Positions 28,808 to 36,905 of a stretch of 64,000 nucleotides of DNA are shown piece by piece. A program made the translations under genes and the position numbers. The notes under the pieces are model-generated. The model saw only the letters and a list, made by a program, of their open reading frames with translations. It was not told where the DNA came from and ran no database searches. The stretch spans positions 1-64,000 of the forward strand of contig NZ_BAAALT010000059.1 of NCBI RefSeq assembly GCF_039528515.1. Reading direction: 5' to 3'. The DNA comes from Luedemannella flava. GTDB lineage: Bacteria; Actinomycetota; Actinomycetes; Mycobacteriales; Micromonosporaceae. Positions within the stretch are counted from its first letter, which is position 1; the number at the start of each line of letters is the position of its first letter.

Positions 28808-29257
28808 ATGGACACTATGTCTCGGCGGCCCTCGACGCCCACCGAACCGCCCGTGGAGCGCTTGGCTCAGGACATGGCCGCGGTGGTCCACGACGAGGTG
28901 GCGAAAGTGCGCGCGGACGTCGGCGGCATACTGCGGCGGGGCGGCACGGGCGCGCTGCTGCTCGGTGCGGCAGGCGTCTGCGGAATTCTCGCTCTCGGCA
29001 GCGCCGCCACGACCATCCTGCGCACGGCCGACGCGGTCCTCCCCCGACGCCTCGCGGCAGCGTCCGTTACCACAGGTTATCTCGCCGCCGGTGCCGTACT
29101 GGCCTGGCAGGGCTGGATGAGGCTCAGGGCCATGGCGGACGGCGGCCAACAGGTCATGCGCGATGTGGGCGGGGATCTAACCGCCACAACGGAACAGCTC
29201 GCGGCCGCGACCGCGACCGGTGTACGCGAGGCGGCGAGGACTCGCACCGCTTCTTGA
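28808..29257 (+). CDS. Holin-like (DUF1469-type) membrane protein
   Basis: The 149-aa protein has a charged N-terminus (VERLAQDMAAVVHDEVAKVRAD), two membrane helices (about 45-66 and 85-105) and a C-terminal amphipathic region. This layout is typical of the actinobacterial Phage_holin_3_6/DUF1469 proteins, which are usually not phage genes and have no known function. I chose ATG 28808 because GGAGG lies 5 bases upstream; ATG 28796 is an alternative. Its stop overlaps a frame running into the MarR gene, 75 bases downstream. Confidence 0.78.
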   Translation: MDTMSRRPSTPTEPPVERLAQDMAAVVHDEVAKVRADVGGILRRGGTGALLLGAAGVCGILALGSAATTILRTADAVLPRRLAAASVTTGYLAAGAVLAWQGWMRLRAMADGGQQVMRDVGGDLTATTEQLAAATATGVREAARTRTAS

Positions 29258-29331
29258 GGCGTGGCGGCACACCGTCCCACTTCCATGGGAGCGTGGCGGC
29301 GCAGATGCTACGACGAACCCGTAAGGACCTG

Positions 29332-29841
29332 ATGAACGCCGCTGACCGCACCACCGCCGCACTCGTCGATGATCTGCTCGCCACAAGCCGCCTGCTGGTC
29401 GGCCTGTCTGCCCGTTCGCTGGCCGGCATCGACGCCGACGTGACGCTGGCCCAGTACCGGGTGTTGATCATTCTCGCGGGGAAAGGAGCTCAGCGGACGT
29501 CCGACCTGGCTACCGAACTCACGCTGGGCCTGTCGACCATGACACGCATGTGCGACCGGCTGCGTCGCAAGGACCTGGTGCGCCGGTACCGCCGCGGAGA
29601 CGACCGTCGGGCGACGTGGATCGCGTTGACGGAGCACGGCCGCGCCGTCGTGGGAGAGGTGATGCGCAGCCGGCGCGCCAGCATCGCCGCCGTCGCCAGC
29701 GCGATCCCGGAGGAAGATCGAATGGCTGTATCCGGCGCCTTACGCGCCCTCCTGAGCTCGGCCGGAGAGCTGACTGAAGCCGAGTGGTCACGGCAGTGGC
29801 AACGGTCGAATAAACCTGATCCGCTGGAGGTCGAGGCATGA
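29332..29841 (+). CDS. MarR family transcriptional regulator
   Basis: MarR proteins are dimeric winged-helix repressors that respond to small molecules or oxidants. The 169-aa product shows the family fold: a dimerisation helix, LAQYRVLIIL, the recognition segment STMTRMCDRLRRKDLVRRY and the wing GDDRRATWIALTEHG. I chose ATG 29332, with AAGGA just upstream; the frame is open to 29254. It is separated from the holin-like gene by 74 bases and converges on the sigma-factor gene, overlapping its annotated tail by 54 bases. Its target may be the holin-like gene or the FAD gene. Confidence 0.85.
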   Translation: MNAADRTTAALVDDLLATSRLLVGLSARSLAGIDADVTLAQYRVLIILAGKGAQRTSDLATELTLGLSTMTRMCDRLRRKDLVRRYRRGDDRRATWIALTEHGRAVVGEVMRSRRASIAAVASAIPEEDRMAVSGALRALLSSAGELTEAEWSRQWQRSNKPDPLEVEA

Positions 29842-31053
29842 AGCACCGAAGTGGTACCGCGCGTCCGGCCCGACCACCGTGGTGAACCCAACGCCACGCG
29901 CAACAGGCCCTGCCGGAGGCCCTCGCCCGGCGCCCAAGCCGCCCAGTGGGCGTGCGACGGTCACGGACAACGCGCCACGACAGTGCACGGCACGACAGCG
30001 CGTTGGGATGGATGCGTTCGCTGATCGTGCATGGGCCAGCCGCCCGTTCGAATGGCGCAGCGGAATCCGACGCCGGGTGCGGCACGCTGTGCGGCGCCAG
30101 GAACCGGGTGAGGCGGGCAGCGGACGGTCAGCCGTCCGCTTCGGGTCCGGGCCCGGCGGAACGACATCTGGACTGGTGGGTTCCGCGCTTTCAGGCTCGG
30201 TGTCGGACGAGGCACCGCTGTCCTCGACATTGAGCAATGCACGGAGCTTCTCAAGCGCCGCTTTGAGCAACCGCGAGACCTGCATCTGAGAGCAACCGAC
30301 CCGGTCCCCGATCTCGGTTTGGGTCAGGCCTCCGTAGAAGCGCAGCATGACCACACGCTGCTGGCGTTCCGGCAGCTTTGCGAGAGCGGGGCCAAGTACC
30401 TCGACATCTTCGACATGATCGAAGCCGCGATCCGTCTCTCCGACCAAATCGCTCAGCACCGGGGCATCCCGACCTTCACCTGCCTTACCGTCGAGCGACA
30501 GCGGCGATTGGCTGTCCGTCGCGCGCAATGTGTCGATCACCTCGTCCTCGGCGCAGCCGACGTGCCGGGCGAGTTCCGCCGTGGTGGGCGATCGGACGTA
30601 GCGTTGCGTCAGCTCCTCATATGCCTGGCACAACTGCAGGTGCAGCTCCTTCAGACGCCGCGGCGTCCGCAACATCCACCGGTTGTCGCGGAAGTAGCGC
30701 TTAATGGCGCCAGTCATGGTGGGCACCGCGAACGCCGAAAGGGGCAATCCGCGATCCGGATCGAACCGGTCTACCGCGCCCACCAGGGCGAGGTACGCCA
30801 CCTGATCCAGGTCTTCATCCGGCACGCTCGGACGACGGAAGCGACGGGCAACCTGGACGGCCAGCGTCAGATGGCGTTCGACGACCCGGTTACGCAGTTC
30901 GCGCCATGGAGAACCCGGTCGCGTACCGTCCCGTGGGTCACCGGCGAGATCTACCAGATCCTGCCGGCACGCCTCGGAGCCACAGGAACACGGCATACCT
31001 CGCTGGGGGGACGTCAGCGTTACGCCTAGTACGTCCGCTGTTGTGGCCGTCAT
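29788..31053 (-). CDS. SigB/SigF-class RNA polymerase sigma factor with odd tail
   Basis: The core (about residues 45-275) has sigma-70 regions 2 (DEDLDQVAYLALVGAVDRFD), 3 (SPTTAELARHVGC) and 4 (LPERQQRVVMLRFYGGLTQ, GCSQMQVSRLL), as in stress sigma factors of the SigB/SigF/SigJ group. Before the core is a cysteine motif, CSCGSEAC. After region 4, about 145 residues of low-complexity Pro/Arg-rich sequence continue to a stop inside the 3' end of the marR gene. This is likely a lost stop or frameshift near 30,120-30,230. ATG 31053 has an AGGAGGAAC site, and a TATAAA box lies at 31,075-31,080. Confidence 0.82.
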   Translation of the reverse strand: MTATTADVLGVTLTSPQRGMPCSCGSEACRQDLVDLAGDPRDGTRPGSPWRELRNRVVERHLTLAVQVARRFRRPSVPDEDLDQVAYLALVGAVDRFDPDRGLPLSAFAVPTMTGAIKRYFRDNRWMLRTPRRLKELHLQLCQAYEELTQRYVRSPTTAELARHVGCAEDEVIDTLRATDSQSPLSLDGKAGEGRDAPVLSDLVGETDRGFDHVEDVEVLGPALAKLPERQQRVVMLRFYGGLTQTEIGDRVGCSQMQVSRLLKAALEKLRALLNVEDSGASSDTEPESAEPTSPDVVPPGPDPKRTADRPLPASPGSWRRTACRTRRRIPLRHSNGRLAHARSANASIPTRCRAVHCRGALSVTVARPLGGLGAGRGPPAGPVARGVGFTTVVGPDARYHFGASCLDLQRIRFIRPLPLP

Positions 31054-31466
31054 GGCGTTCCTCCTGGAGCACGGTTTATACGTTCACTCGCACCAAGCGC
31101 GATGCTTGCTGAGTTGCAACGGTTGTATTAGTGCGACTTTTGGCGCACAGGGCCACTGCCCACCGGAAACAAGGTCAACCCTCGTGCGAGGAGATTTTTT
31201 CGGCGGCAACCCCGCAGCCGTGTTGCAACCGCATAGTCCGGTTTCCTTGATCATTTAGAGAAGTGCACGCGCCAGGCAACGTTGACGTAGGACAAAGCCG
31301 AACAAAGCCACGAACGCCCACACCGGGACAAGACGGCGTGCCCCTGCCGCCGTCCGACAGTCTGGCCGCCTACTGAACCGACGCTTATCCGTACGACCAC
31401 TGGGTAGGCAGGGCGCATGCGGTCGACGCGCAGAGGGGCATGCCCGGACTGGGAGGCGAGCGTGAG
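31054..31466. other. Divergent intergenic region, sigma factor / DUF2254
   Basis: About 410 bases separate the leftward sigma gene and the rightward DUF2254 gene. It contains the sigma gene's ribosome site and a TATAAA-like -10 box (31,075-31,080, minus strand) with no convincing -35. The rest is moderately AT-richer than its surroundings. I see no gene, terminator or clear SigB-type promoter (GTTT/GGGTA pair at proper spacing). Confidence 0.4.
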
Positions 31467-32876
31467 ATGAGATCGCGCGGCGGGCGTTGGCGCAATGTCC
31501 GTGATCAGGTACTGAGCCAGGTGTGGCCGGCGCCCGCGTTCGCCCTGATGGTCGCCGTGGCGTTGGGAGTCATGCTGCCCTCGTTCGACAGCCGACTCGT
31601 GGCCTGGTTGCCCGATGGCGTCGACCGTTACCTGTTCCGGGCCGGTCCGGACACGGCGCGCGGCGTCCTCGCCGCTGTGGCCGGTTCGCTGGTCACCGTC
31701 ACATCGCTGACGTTCTCTCTCACTGTGATCACGTTGCAGCTGGCAAGCAGCCAGTACTCGCCCCGGGTCCTGCGTACCTTCACTCAGGACCGAGTCGTCC
31801 ACGTGACCCTCGCGGTGCTGCTCGGCACATTCACCTTCGCTATGACGGTGATGCAGACCATCCGGACGGACTTCAACGGCCGGTCAGCATTCGTGCCCCG
31901 GGTATCCGTCACGCTCGCCTACGTGTTGGCGCTAGCCAGCGTCATCACCCTGGTGCTGTTCCTGGCACACCTGTCCCGCAAAATCCGCATCGAGTCCATG
32001 CTCCGCGATGTGCACCGCCGCGCCACGGACGCGATTGAGGCCGTGTTCCCCGAACGCCGCCAACCGGAGCTCCCGCCTGTCGCGGTCGGCCCCGACGGAC
32101 GCGAGACAGTCCTGCTTCACGCCGACACCTCGGGGTTCCTGATCTTCATTGATGAAACTCAGTTGATGGCGGCCGCTACAGAGGTCGACGGCATGATCCA
32201 TGTCTTTCGGCAGCCCGGCGACTCCGTCATCGCCGACACTCCGGTGGCGATCGCCTGGCCACTGTCACGGTCATGCTTCGATGAGGACGCATACACGTCG
32301 CTGCGCCGGCGGGCGTCCCATGCGGTACGGGTGGGCTTTGAACGCAACGGCGGTAGCGACGTCGCCTTCGGGCTACGGCAGATCGTCGACATCGCCGTGC
32401 GTGCACTGTCACCCGGCATCAACGATCCCACCACCGCCGTACATGCACTCAGCCACGCCTCCGCCCTGTTGTGCCAGCTCGCCGATCGGTCAACCGGTCC
32501 TCGCGTCCGATGCGACGAAAGCGGCCGGGCACGACTCGTGCTCGACCAGCCCGATCTTGTCGCGCTGCTCGGCCTGGTGATCGCTCAGCCGTCGCACTAC
32601 GGAGCGCAAGACCCCGACGTACTGGCTCGGCTGCTCGCCCTCCTACAAGAGGTAGCCTGGTCGACGACGGTCCCGCGCGAGCGGGCCGCTGTCCGCGAAG
32701 AGCTGGATGCGCTACAGGCCACCGCCCGTGAGCAGCGCTTCCGTCCAGCTGACCAGGTCCGGCTGGAGAAAGGCGTCGCCGCGGTCCACGACGCGCTACA
32801 GGGCCAGTGGTCGGTTCCCGCGCCGCAGCACCCCGGCCGGACCGACCGTGATCGCGTGTCCGGCAGGCGTGCCTGA
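31467..32876 (+). CDS. DUF2254 membrane protein
   Basis: DUF2254 proteins are predicted integral membrane proteins of unknown reaction, common in bacteria from soil. The 469-aa product has four N-terminal helices (about 22-42, 63-90, 118-138 and 155-178) with the conserved stretch SLTFSLTVITLQLASSQYS, then a long cytoplasmic region with SPGINDPTTAVHAL, both diagnostic for the family. ATG 31467 follows GGGAGGCGAG; an ATG at 31440 is an alternative. It converges on the DUF421 gene at 32,952. Confidence 0.87.
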   Translation: MRSRGGRWRNVRDQVLSQVWPAPAFALMVAVALGVMLPSFDSRLVAWLPDGVDRYLFRAGPDTARGVLAAVAGSLVTVTSLTFSLTVITLQLASSQYSPRVLRTFTQDRVVHVTLAVLLGTFTFAMTVMQTIRTDFNGRSAFVPRVSVTLAYVLALASVITLVLFLAHLSRKIRIESMLRDVHRRATDAIEAVFPERRQPELPPVAVGPDGRETVLLHADTSGFLIFIDETQLMAAATEVDGMIHVFRQPGDSVIADTPVAIAWPLSRSCFDEDAYTSLRRRASHAVRVGFERNGGSDVAFGLRQIVDIAVRALSPGINDPTTAVHALSHASALLCQLADRSTGPRVRCDESGRARLVLDQPDLVALLGLVIAQPSHYGAQDPDVLARLLALLQEVAWSTTVPRERAAVREELDALQATAREQRFRPADQVRLEKGVAAVHDALQGQWSVPAPQHPGRTDRDRVSGRRA

Positions 32877-32951
32877 GGCCGCCATGAATGTGGACTCGGC
32901 ATGCCCCGGCATCGCAACCACCCAGCCGGCACGGTGAAAACGGCGTCGCCG

Positions 32952-33467
32952 CTATTGCCGGCTCGCGACGTCGTCAAGGGCAGTTCCGGACCCCATCCCG
33001 GAAGCGGGCACGACGCTGAAGGACCCGTCCGTCTCCAGAATCACGGCCGTCACCTTCTCCAGTCCCCCGATGCCCCGCGCCCGTACCGCCTGACGCACCT
33101 CCTCAGGCGCGACCCGCTCGCGGGTCATTGCCTCGACCAGCATTTCGCCGTCGCGTAAGAGCAACGTCGGCTGCGACTTCACCAGCCGGCGGGCCCAGCG
33201 ACTCCGGACAACGGCCCACGCGATGGCGAACTGCAACGTCACCAATCCCGCCAGCGCGGCAACGCCCTGCGCAAGTGTCACGTCGGTCGACAGCAGCACA
33301 CTGGCCAGCGTCGAGCCGAGGGCCACCGTGACGACCAGGTCGAACGCGTTCATTTTCGCCAGTGTCCGCTTGCCGGACAGGCGCAAGAGCACGATCAGCG
33401 CAGGGTAGACCAGCACCGCGGCCGCGAGGACGCGCAACACGTAGTTCCAGGACTCGAAGAACACCAT
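32952..33467 (-). CDS. Second DUF421 membrane protein
   Basis: The 171-aa product has three membrane segments, the family motif RLSGKRTLAKMNAFD, and a C-terminal soluble domain (PTLLLRDGEMLVEAM). It is similar in layout to the protein encoded at 16,768-17,349 but clearly diverged from it, so it is not a recent duplicate. ATG 33467 has only a weak ribosome site. It is followed by the convergent DUF2254 gene and preceded by another leftward membrane-protein gene about 100 bases upstream. Confidence 0.85.
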   Translation of the reverse strand: MVFFESWNYVLRVLAAAVLVYPALIVLLRLSGKRTLAKMNAFDLVVTVALGSTLASVLLSTDVTLAQGVAALAGLVTLQFAIAWAVVRSRWARRLVKSQPTLLLRDGEMLVEAMTRERVAPEEVRQAVRARGIGGLEKVTAVILETDGSFSVVPASGMGSGTALDDVASRQ

Positions 33468-33566
33468 GGAGACTTACCCAGCGGGGCGCGTCGCATTACC
33501 GACACGCCCGTCGCGCGAGGCCTCAAGGTGGACACCGGCGCGATGCGCAGTCCACCGGGGTTGACT

Positions 33567-34166
33567 TCATCCATTCGAACGCGATCGGACCGGCGGCTCC
33601 GTGCGATACATCGACCGGCCGTTACCCAACCACGCCGCCAGCGCCACACCGGCGAGCAGCGAACTCGCGCCGTCCATCGCGAGGTCGACAATCGTGTCGG
33701 TGTACCCGACCACCATGATCATGCCGAACACGTGCGTCGCGAGCCACTCCCAGAACTCCCACAGCACTCCGAGGCTGAAGCCGACCGCAACCACAAGTAC
33801 CACCACTGCAGGCGTCCCGCACTGTGCCAGGGGCAGTAGCCGTGCCCGGCCCATCGCCACCGTCGCCACGGCCGCCACGGCCCCGGTCGTCGTGCCGTGA
33901 ATGACGATGTCCACCCAAGGCACGGTGTCGTACCAACTGGCCGCCATCGCCACAGTCGCCACCGTGAGCGTCACGCCCAGAGCAGCATCGAAAACCCTCG
34001 GCATGCGCGCCAGCCGCGAGGCAAGCAGGACGCTCAATACGACCGCGAATCGGGCGACGTCGTCCCATTGACCGTTCACGACGCACACGACAGCCGCCAC
34101 CAGCGCCGCGACACGCGCGAGATCCCCCACGTATGCGGCACATCGCAAGATCATCCTCATACTCAT
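33567..34166 (-). CDS. DUF2238/YjdF-like membrane protein
   Basis: The 199-aa protein has five or six predicted helices. It resembles YjdF/DUF2238 proteins in the segments VPWVDIVIHGTTTG, LWEFWEWLATHVFG and YTDTIVDLAMDGASSLLAG, where acidic and histidine residues sit inside membrane helices. The function of that family is unknown. The start is uncertain: ATGs at 34166, 34160 and 34154 and a TTG at 34178 lie together without a clear ribosome site. It is divergent from the MFS gene across a 490-base gap. Confidence 0.65.
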   Translation of the reverse strand: MSMRMILRCAAYVGDLARVAALVAAVVCVVNGQWDDVARFAVVLSVLLASRLARMPRVFDAALGVTLTVATVAMAASWYDTVPWVDIVIHGTTTGAVAAVATVAMGRARLLPLAQCGTPAVVVLVVAVGFSLGVLWEFWEWLATHVFGMIMVVGYTDTIVDLAMDGASSLLAGVALAAWLGNGRSMYRTEPPVRSRSNG

Positions 34167-34178
34167 TGTCGCGACCAA

Positions 34179-34654
34179 GCATTACGCGGGTCAGCGCACC
34201 TCCTTCCGCAACGCAGATATCCCTGTTCCGGTCGGTCAAACAGCCGCGGCCGCACGAACGCTTCATGAGCACGCCAGCTGTTTGTTCGGTATTAGTTGAT
34301 CAGCGCAGTCGCGAACGCTGCCCCGGCGGCGGCACACGCCGCGAGTGACGCTCAGGAGAGCCCATAAAAGGCGAATGTTCGTCGCGCTGAGCGGTTGTGG
34401 CGGGGCGCGCCGGGTACCACTCAACGAGATTCAGACTGCTGGTGACTGACACGGGAAAGGACCATGCATAGCCGAGCAGCATGCGATGCGGGTCGGCAAT
34501 GACTGCCGGGCCGATCAAACGCACTCCCAGCGCGGCCCTGCCCGTATGGGTGAAATGGGCAGCGCGCCCCGGAAGCCCTCCGCATGCCGACCGCGCCGGC
34601 GCTGCCGGCCCACCGGACGTTCCGGCACAGGACACGGGCGCAGCAAGAGGACCG
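34179..34654. other. Divergent intergenic region before the MFS gene
   Basis: This ~475-base stretch separates the DUF2238-like and MFS genes. Open frames cross it, including an N-terminal extension of the MFS frame back to 34481, but the translated sequence there is Pro/Arg/Ala-rich and has no ribosome site. I see no RNA gene or strong hairpin in it. Confidence 0.4.
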
Positions 34655-36115
34655 ATGTGGTTGGCGCGGTCTGCACGCTCGACGGCCGGCGCTGCTCGCG
34701 CCTCCCCGGCCCGGGCGGCCCACGGCGTTCTTTGCCGACTGACAGCGGCGTTCGGAGGCCCCCTGCGCGCACGGGTCGTTTTCCTGCTCACCGCCGTGAT
34801 GGCGTTGAACTCTGCTGACCTTGGTGCGCTCGGAGCCGTGGCCCCACAACTGCAGGCGAATATGGAACTGCCCCACACTCAGTTGGGCCTGCTCGCAACC
34901 GCATCCGCCGGCGTTGGCGCGGCCGCCGCCGTCCCGATGGGCGCCGCCGCCGACCGACTTCCGCGGGTCCGGCTCCTGGTCGGCTGCGTTGCCACCTGGA
35001 GCGGGGCGCTCGCACTGGCCGGTGCGGCGCCCTCGTACCTCTGGCTTCTCCTCAGCCGGCTCGGGCTCGGAGCCGCAGCTGTCGCGGCGGGACCACTGCT
35101 TTCGTCCCTGTTGGGCGATCTGTTTCCCATCGAGGAGCGAGCCCGGGTCCTGGGCTGGATCCTGACCGGCGAAATGCTGGGGGCGGGAGTGGGACTCCTT
35201 GTAGGCGGCAATATTGCCGCCGCGTGGTCTTGGCGATGGGCGTTCTGGCTCCTCTCGGTGCCGGGCGGCGGACTCGCCGCGGCGGTTGCGCGTTGGCTTC
35301 CGGAACCGGCGCGCGGGGGCGCGAGCCGACTCCGGCCTGGCGCGGCGCAGGTCCCGGTATCGCCTGACCAGCCGCATCACCGGCCAACGCCCCAGGCGCG
35401 ACGCGTGCGAGCGACTCTCGCGGAATCACTGTCCGGCATGGCGGCCGCGCTGCACATCCGTACTGTCCGGGTCCTGATCGTCGCGTCGGCCGTCGGCTAC
35501 TTCTTCTTCGCTGGCCTTCGGACGTTCGGCCTGGTGTTCATTGAACGGCGGTTCGCCGTTGGTCCAGTTCAGGTCAGCGGGCTCGTGCCAGTTATCGGCG
35601 TAGGGGCCATTCTCGGCACCATGGCCGGGGGCCGGGTGGCCGACGCTCTGTTGAACCATGGCCATCGCGCCGCTCGAATAATGGTGCCGGCGGTTGCCTA
35701 CATTTCCGTGGCCGTAGTACTGGCACCGGCTCTCTTCACCACCTCCCTCTGGTGGGCGGTGCCTTTCATCACGGTCGCGGCCGGCTTGCTCGCGTCCGCG
35801 AATCCGCCGCTTGACGCCGCCCGGCTCGACATCGTCGCGCCCGGCCTGTGGGGAAGGGCGGAAAGTCTACGCACGCTGCTGCGCATGACCGGAGAGGCGA
35901 CCGCCCCGCTCTGCTTCGGCATGCTCGCCGACCTGCTAGCCGGGCCGGGTGGACGCGCCAACGCGACCGGCCTGCGAGAGACCTTCCTCATCATGCTCGT
36001 TCCGTTGGCCGCGAACGGACTACTCGTCCTCCGAGGCCGAAGCAGCTACTGTGGAGACGTTCAGGCGGCCTCTGGTAGCGGCGAAGCTCGGCGAGACCGG
36101 CCTGACCATTCATGA
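34655..36115 (+). CDS. MFS transporter
   Basis: This major facilitator protein probably exports a small molecule or drug. The 486-aa product has 12 predicted helices: six from about residue 40 to 205, a cytoplasmic loop rich in Pro/Arg (about 210-255), then six more. It carries the family loop motif between helices 2 and 3 (GAAADRLPRVRL) and GEMLGAGVGLLVGG in helix 5. Start choice is uncertain: ATG 34655 has AAGAGGA just upstream, but the frame is open to 34481. It stands alone; the substrate cannot be inferred. Confidence 0.82.
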   Translation: MWLARSARSTAGAARASPARAAHGVLCRLTAAFGGPLRARVVFLLTAVMALNSADLGALGAVAPQLQANMELPHTQLGLLATASAGVGAAAAVPMGAAADRLPRVRLLVGCVATWSGALALAGAAPSYLWLLLSRLGLGAAAVAAGPLLSSLLGDLFPIEERARVLGWILTGEMLGAGVGLLVGGNIAAAWSWRWAFWLLSVPGGGLAAAVARWLPEPARGGASRLRPGAAQVPVSPDQPHHRPTPQARRVRATLAESLSGMAAALHIRTVRVLIVASAVGYFFFAGLRTFGLVFIERRFAVGPVQVSGLVPVIGVGAILGTMAGGRVADALLNHGHRAARIMVPAVAYISVAVVLAPALFTTSLWWAVPFITVAAGLLASANPPLDAARLDIVAPGLWGRAESLRTLLRMTGEATAPLCFGMLADLLAGPGGRANATGLRETFLIMLVPLAANGLLVLRGRSSYCGDVQAASGSGEARRDRPDHS

Positions 36116-36419
36116 CGCCGGTGGCGCTCATCGGCGGGCGTCGTCTCGCATGCCCGACCTGCATCCGGCCGCGTTCGAGTGGCGCTGCCTGGTCAAGCAC
36201 GCCTGCAGGACGCAACGTCACGCAGGCTCAGAAGTGTGGCTGACAACGCATGATGCGACAGGAAGGCGCGCACATGCCCGGCGGCACCTCGTTCAGTACC
36301 ATAACGCGGCACTGGGCCGGTGCCGGGCGTGGCTGGTCACGACCAGGACGGTCGGGGCGATGCGATCTACTGCATAGAGAATGGGACGTAATGGTTAATC
36401 TGAACGCGAGCGTTCAGGC
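36116..36419. other. Intergenic region before the STAS gene
   Basis: No gene is supported here. The only clear structure is the inverted repeat at its right end, listed separately. Confidence 0.4.
36400..36417. promoter_or_regulatory. Inverted repeat at the STAS ribosome-binding position
   Basis: A perfect 7-bp inverted repeat (CTGAACG-cgag-CGTTCAG) ends two bases before the ATG of the STAS gene and occupies the place of its ribosome site. No GGAGG-like sequence is present. It could be an operator or an mRNA hairpin that limits translation. Confidence 0.45.
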
Positions 36420-36764
36420 ATGACTTTGACAATCAACGTCGACTACATAGGCAACACAACCGTGATCGCGCTCGACGGTGAGCTGGACCTCCACAGCTAC
36501 CGTGACGTCGCCGAACTGGCCGCTCAGAACCTCACGAACGGCCATCTGAACGTCATCATCGATCTGTCTCGACTGAACTTCTGCGACTCAGCAGGCCTGC
36601 GAACATTTATCCGTCACCGAAATAACGTGCAGGCCAAGGGTGGACAACTGATTTTGGCTGCCCCCCAGCACGTGGTGCGACGCGTGCTGGAGATCAGCGG
36701 TCTTGTCGATTTCTTCGGTTGCTACGAAACAATCGACGAAGCCCGAACCTGCATTGAGGAATGA
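36420..36764 (+). CDS. STAS-domain anti-sigma factor antagonist
   Basis: STAS antagonists bind an anti-sigma kinase and release a SigB/SigF-class sigma factor when their conserved serine is not phosphorylated. The 114-aa product is a single STAS domain with the phosphorylation loop NFCDSAGLR (Ser57 by count). No anti-sigma kinase gene is adjacent, so the partner is elsewhere, or it serves the sigma factor encoded at 29,788-31,053, 5.4 kb away. The start ATG overlaps a hairpin-forming repeat and lacks a standard ribosome site. A likely terminator follows at 36,773. Confidence 0.9.
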   Translation: MTLTINVDYIGNTTVIALDGELDLHSYRDVAELAAQNLTNGHLNVIIDLSRLNFCDSAGLRTFIRHRNNVQAKGGQLILAAPQHVVRRVLEISGLVDFFGCYETIDEARTCIEE

Positions 36765-36772
36765 CTTGGCCT

Positions 36773-36803
36773 TGCCCTGACGAGGGAGAAGGTCAGCAGG
36801 GCA
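36773..36803. terminator. Probable terminator between convergent genes
   Basis: TGCCCTGAC and GTCAGcAGGGCA form a stem with one bulge around a 10-base loop, just after the STAS stop and in the gap before the convergent FAD monooxygenase stop. There is no T-run, which is common in high-GC genomes. Confidence 0.45.
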
Positions 36804-36905
36804 GAGGCTTCTCGCCGATCAATCGCTTCCGGCCATCCGACCATTACGCGCCCTGCGAGAGAAACGAATTGCTGTACGAACTTCCTGAACAAGTCGAACA
36901 CTCGC

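Noticed and set aside
28808..29257. Prophage holin gene
   Set aside because: The holin-like fold is common in non-phage actinobacterial membrane proteins, and no lysis, capsid or integrase genes are nearby.
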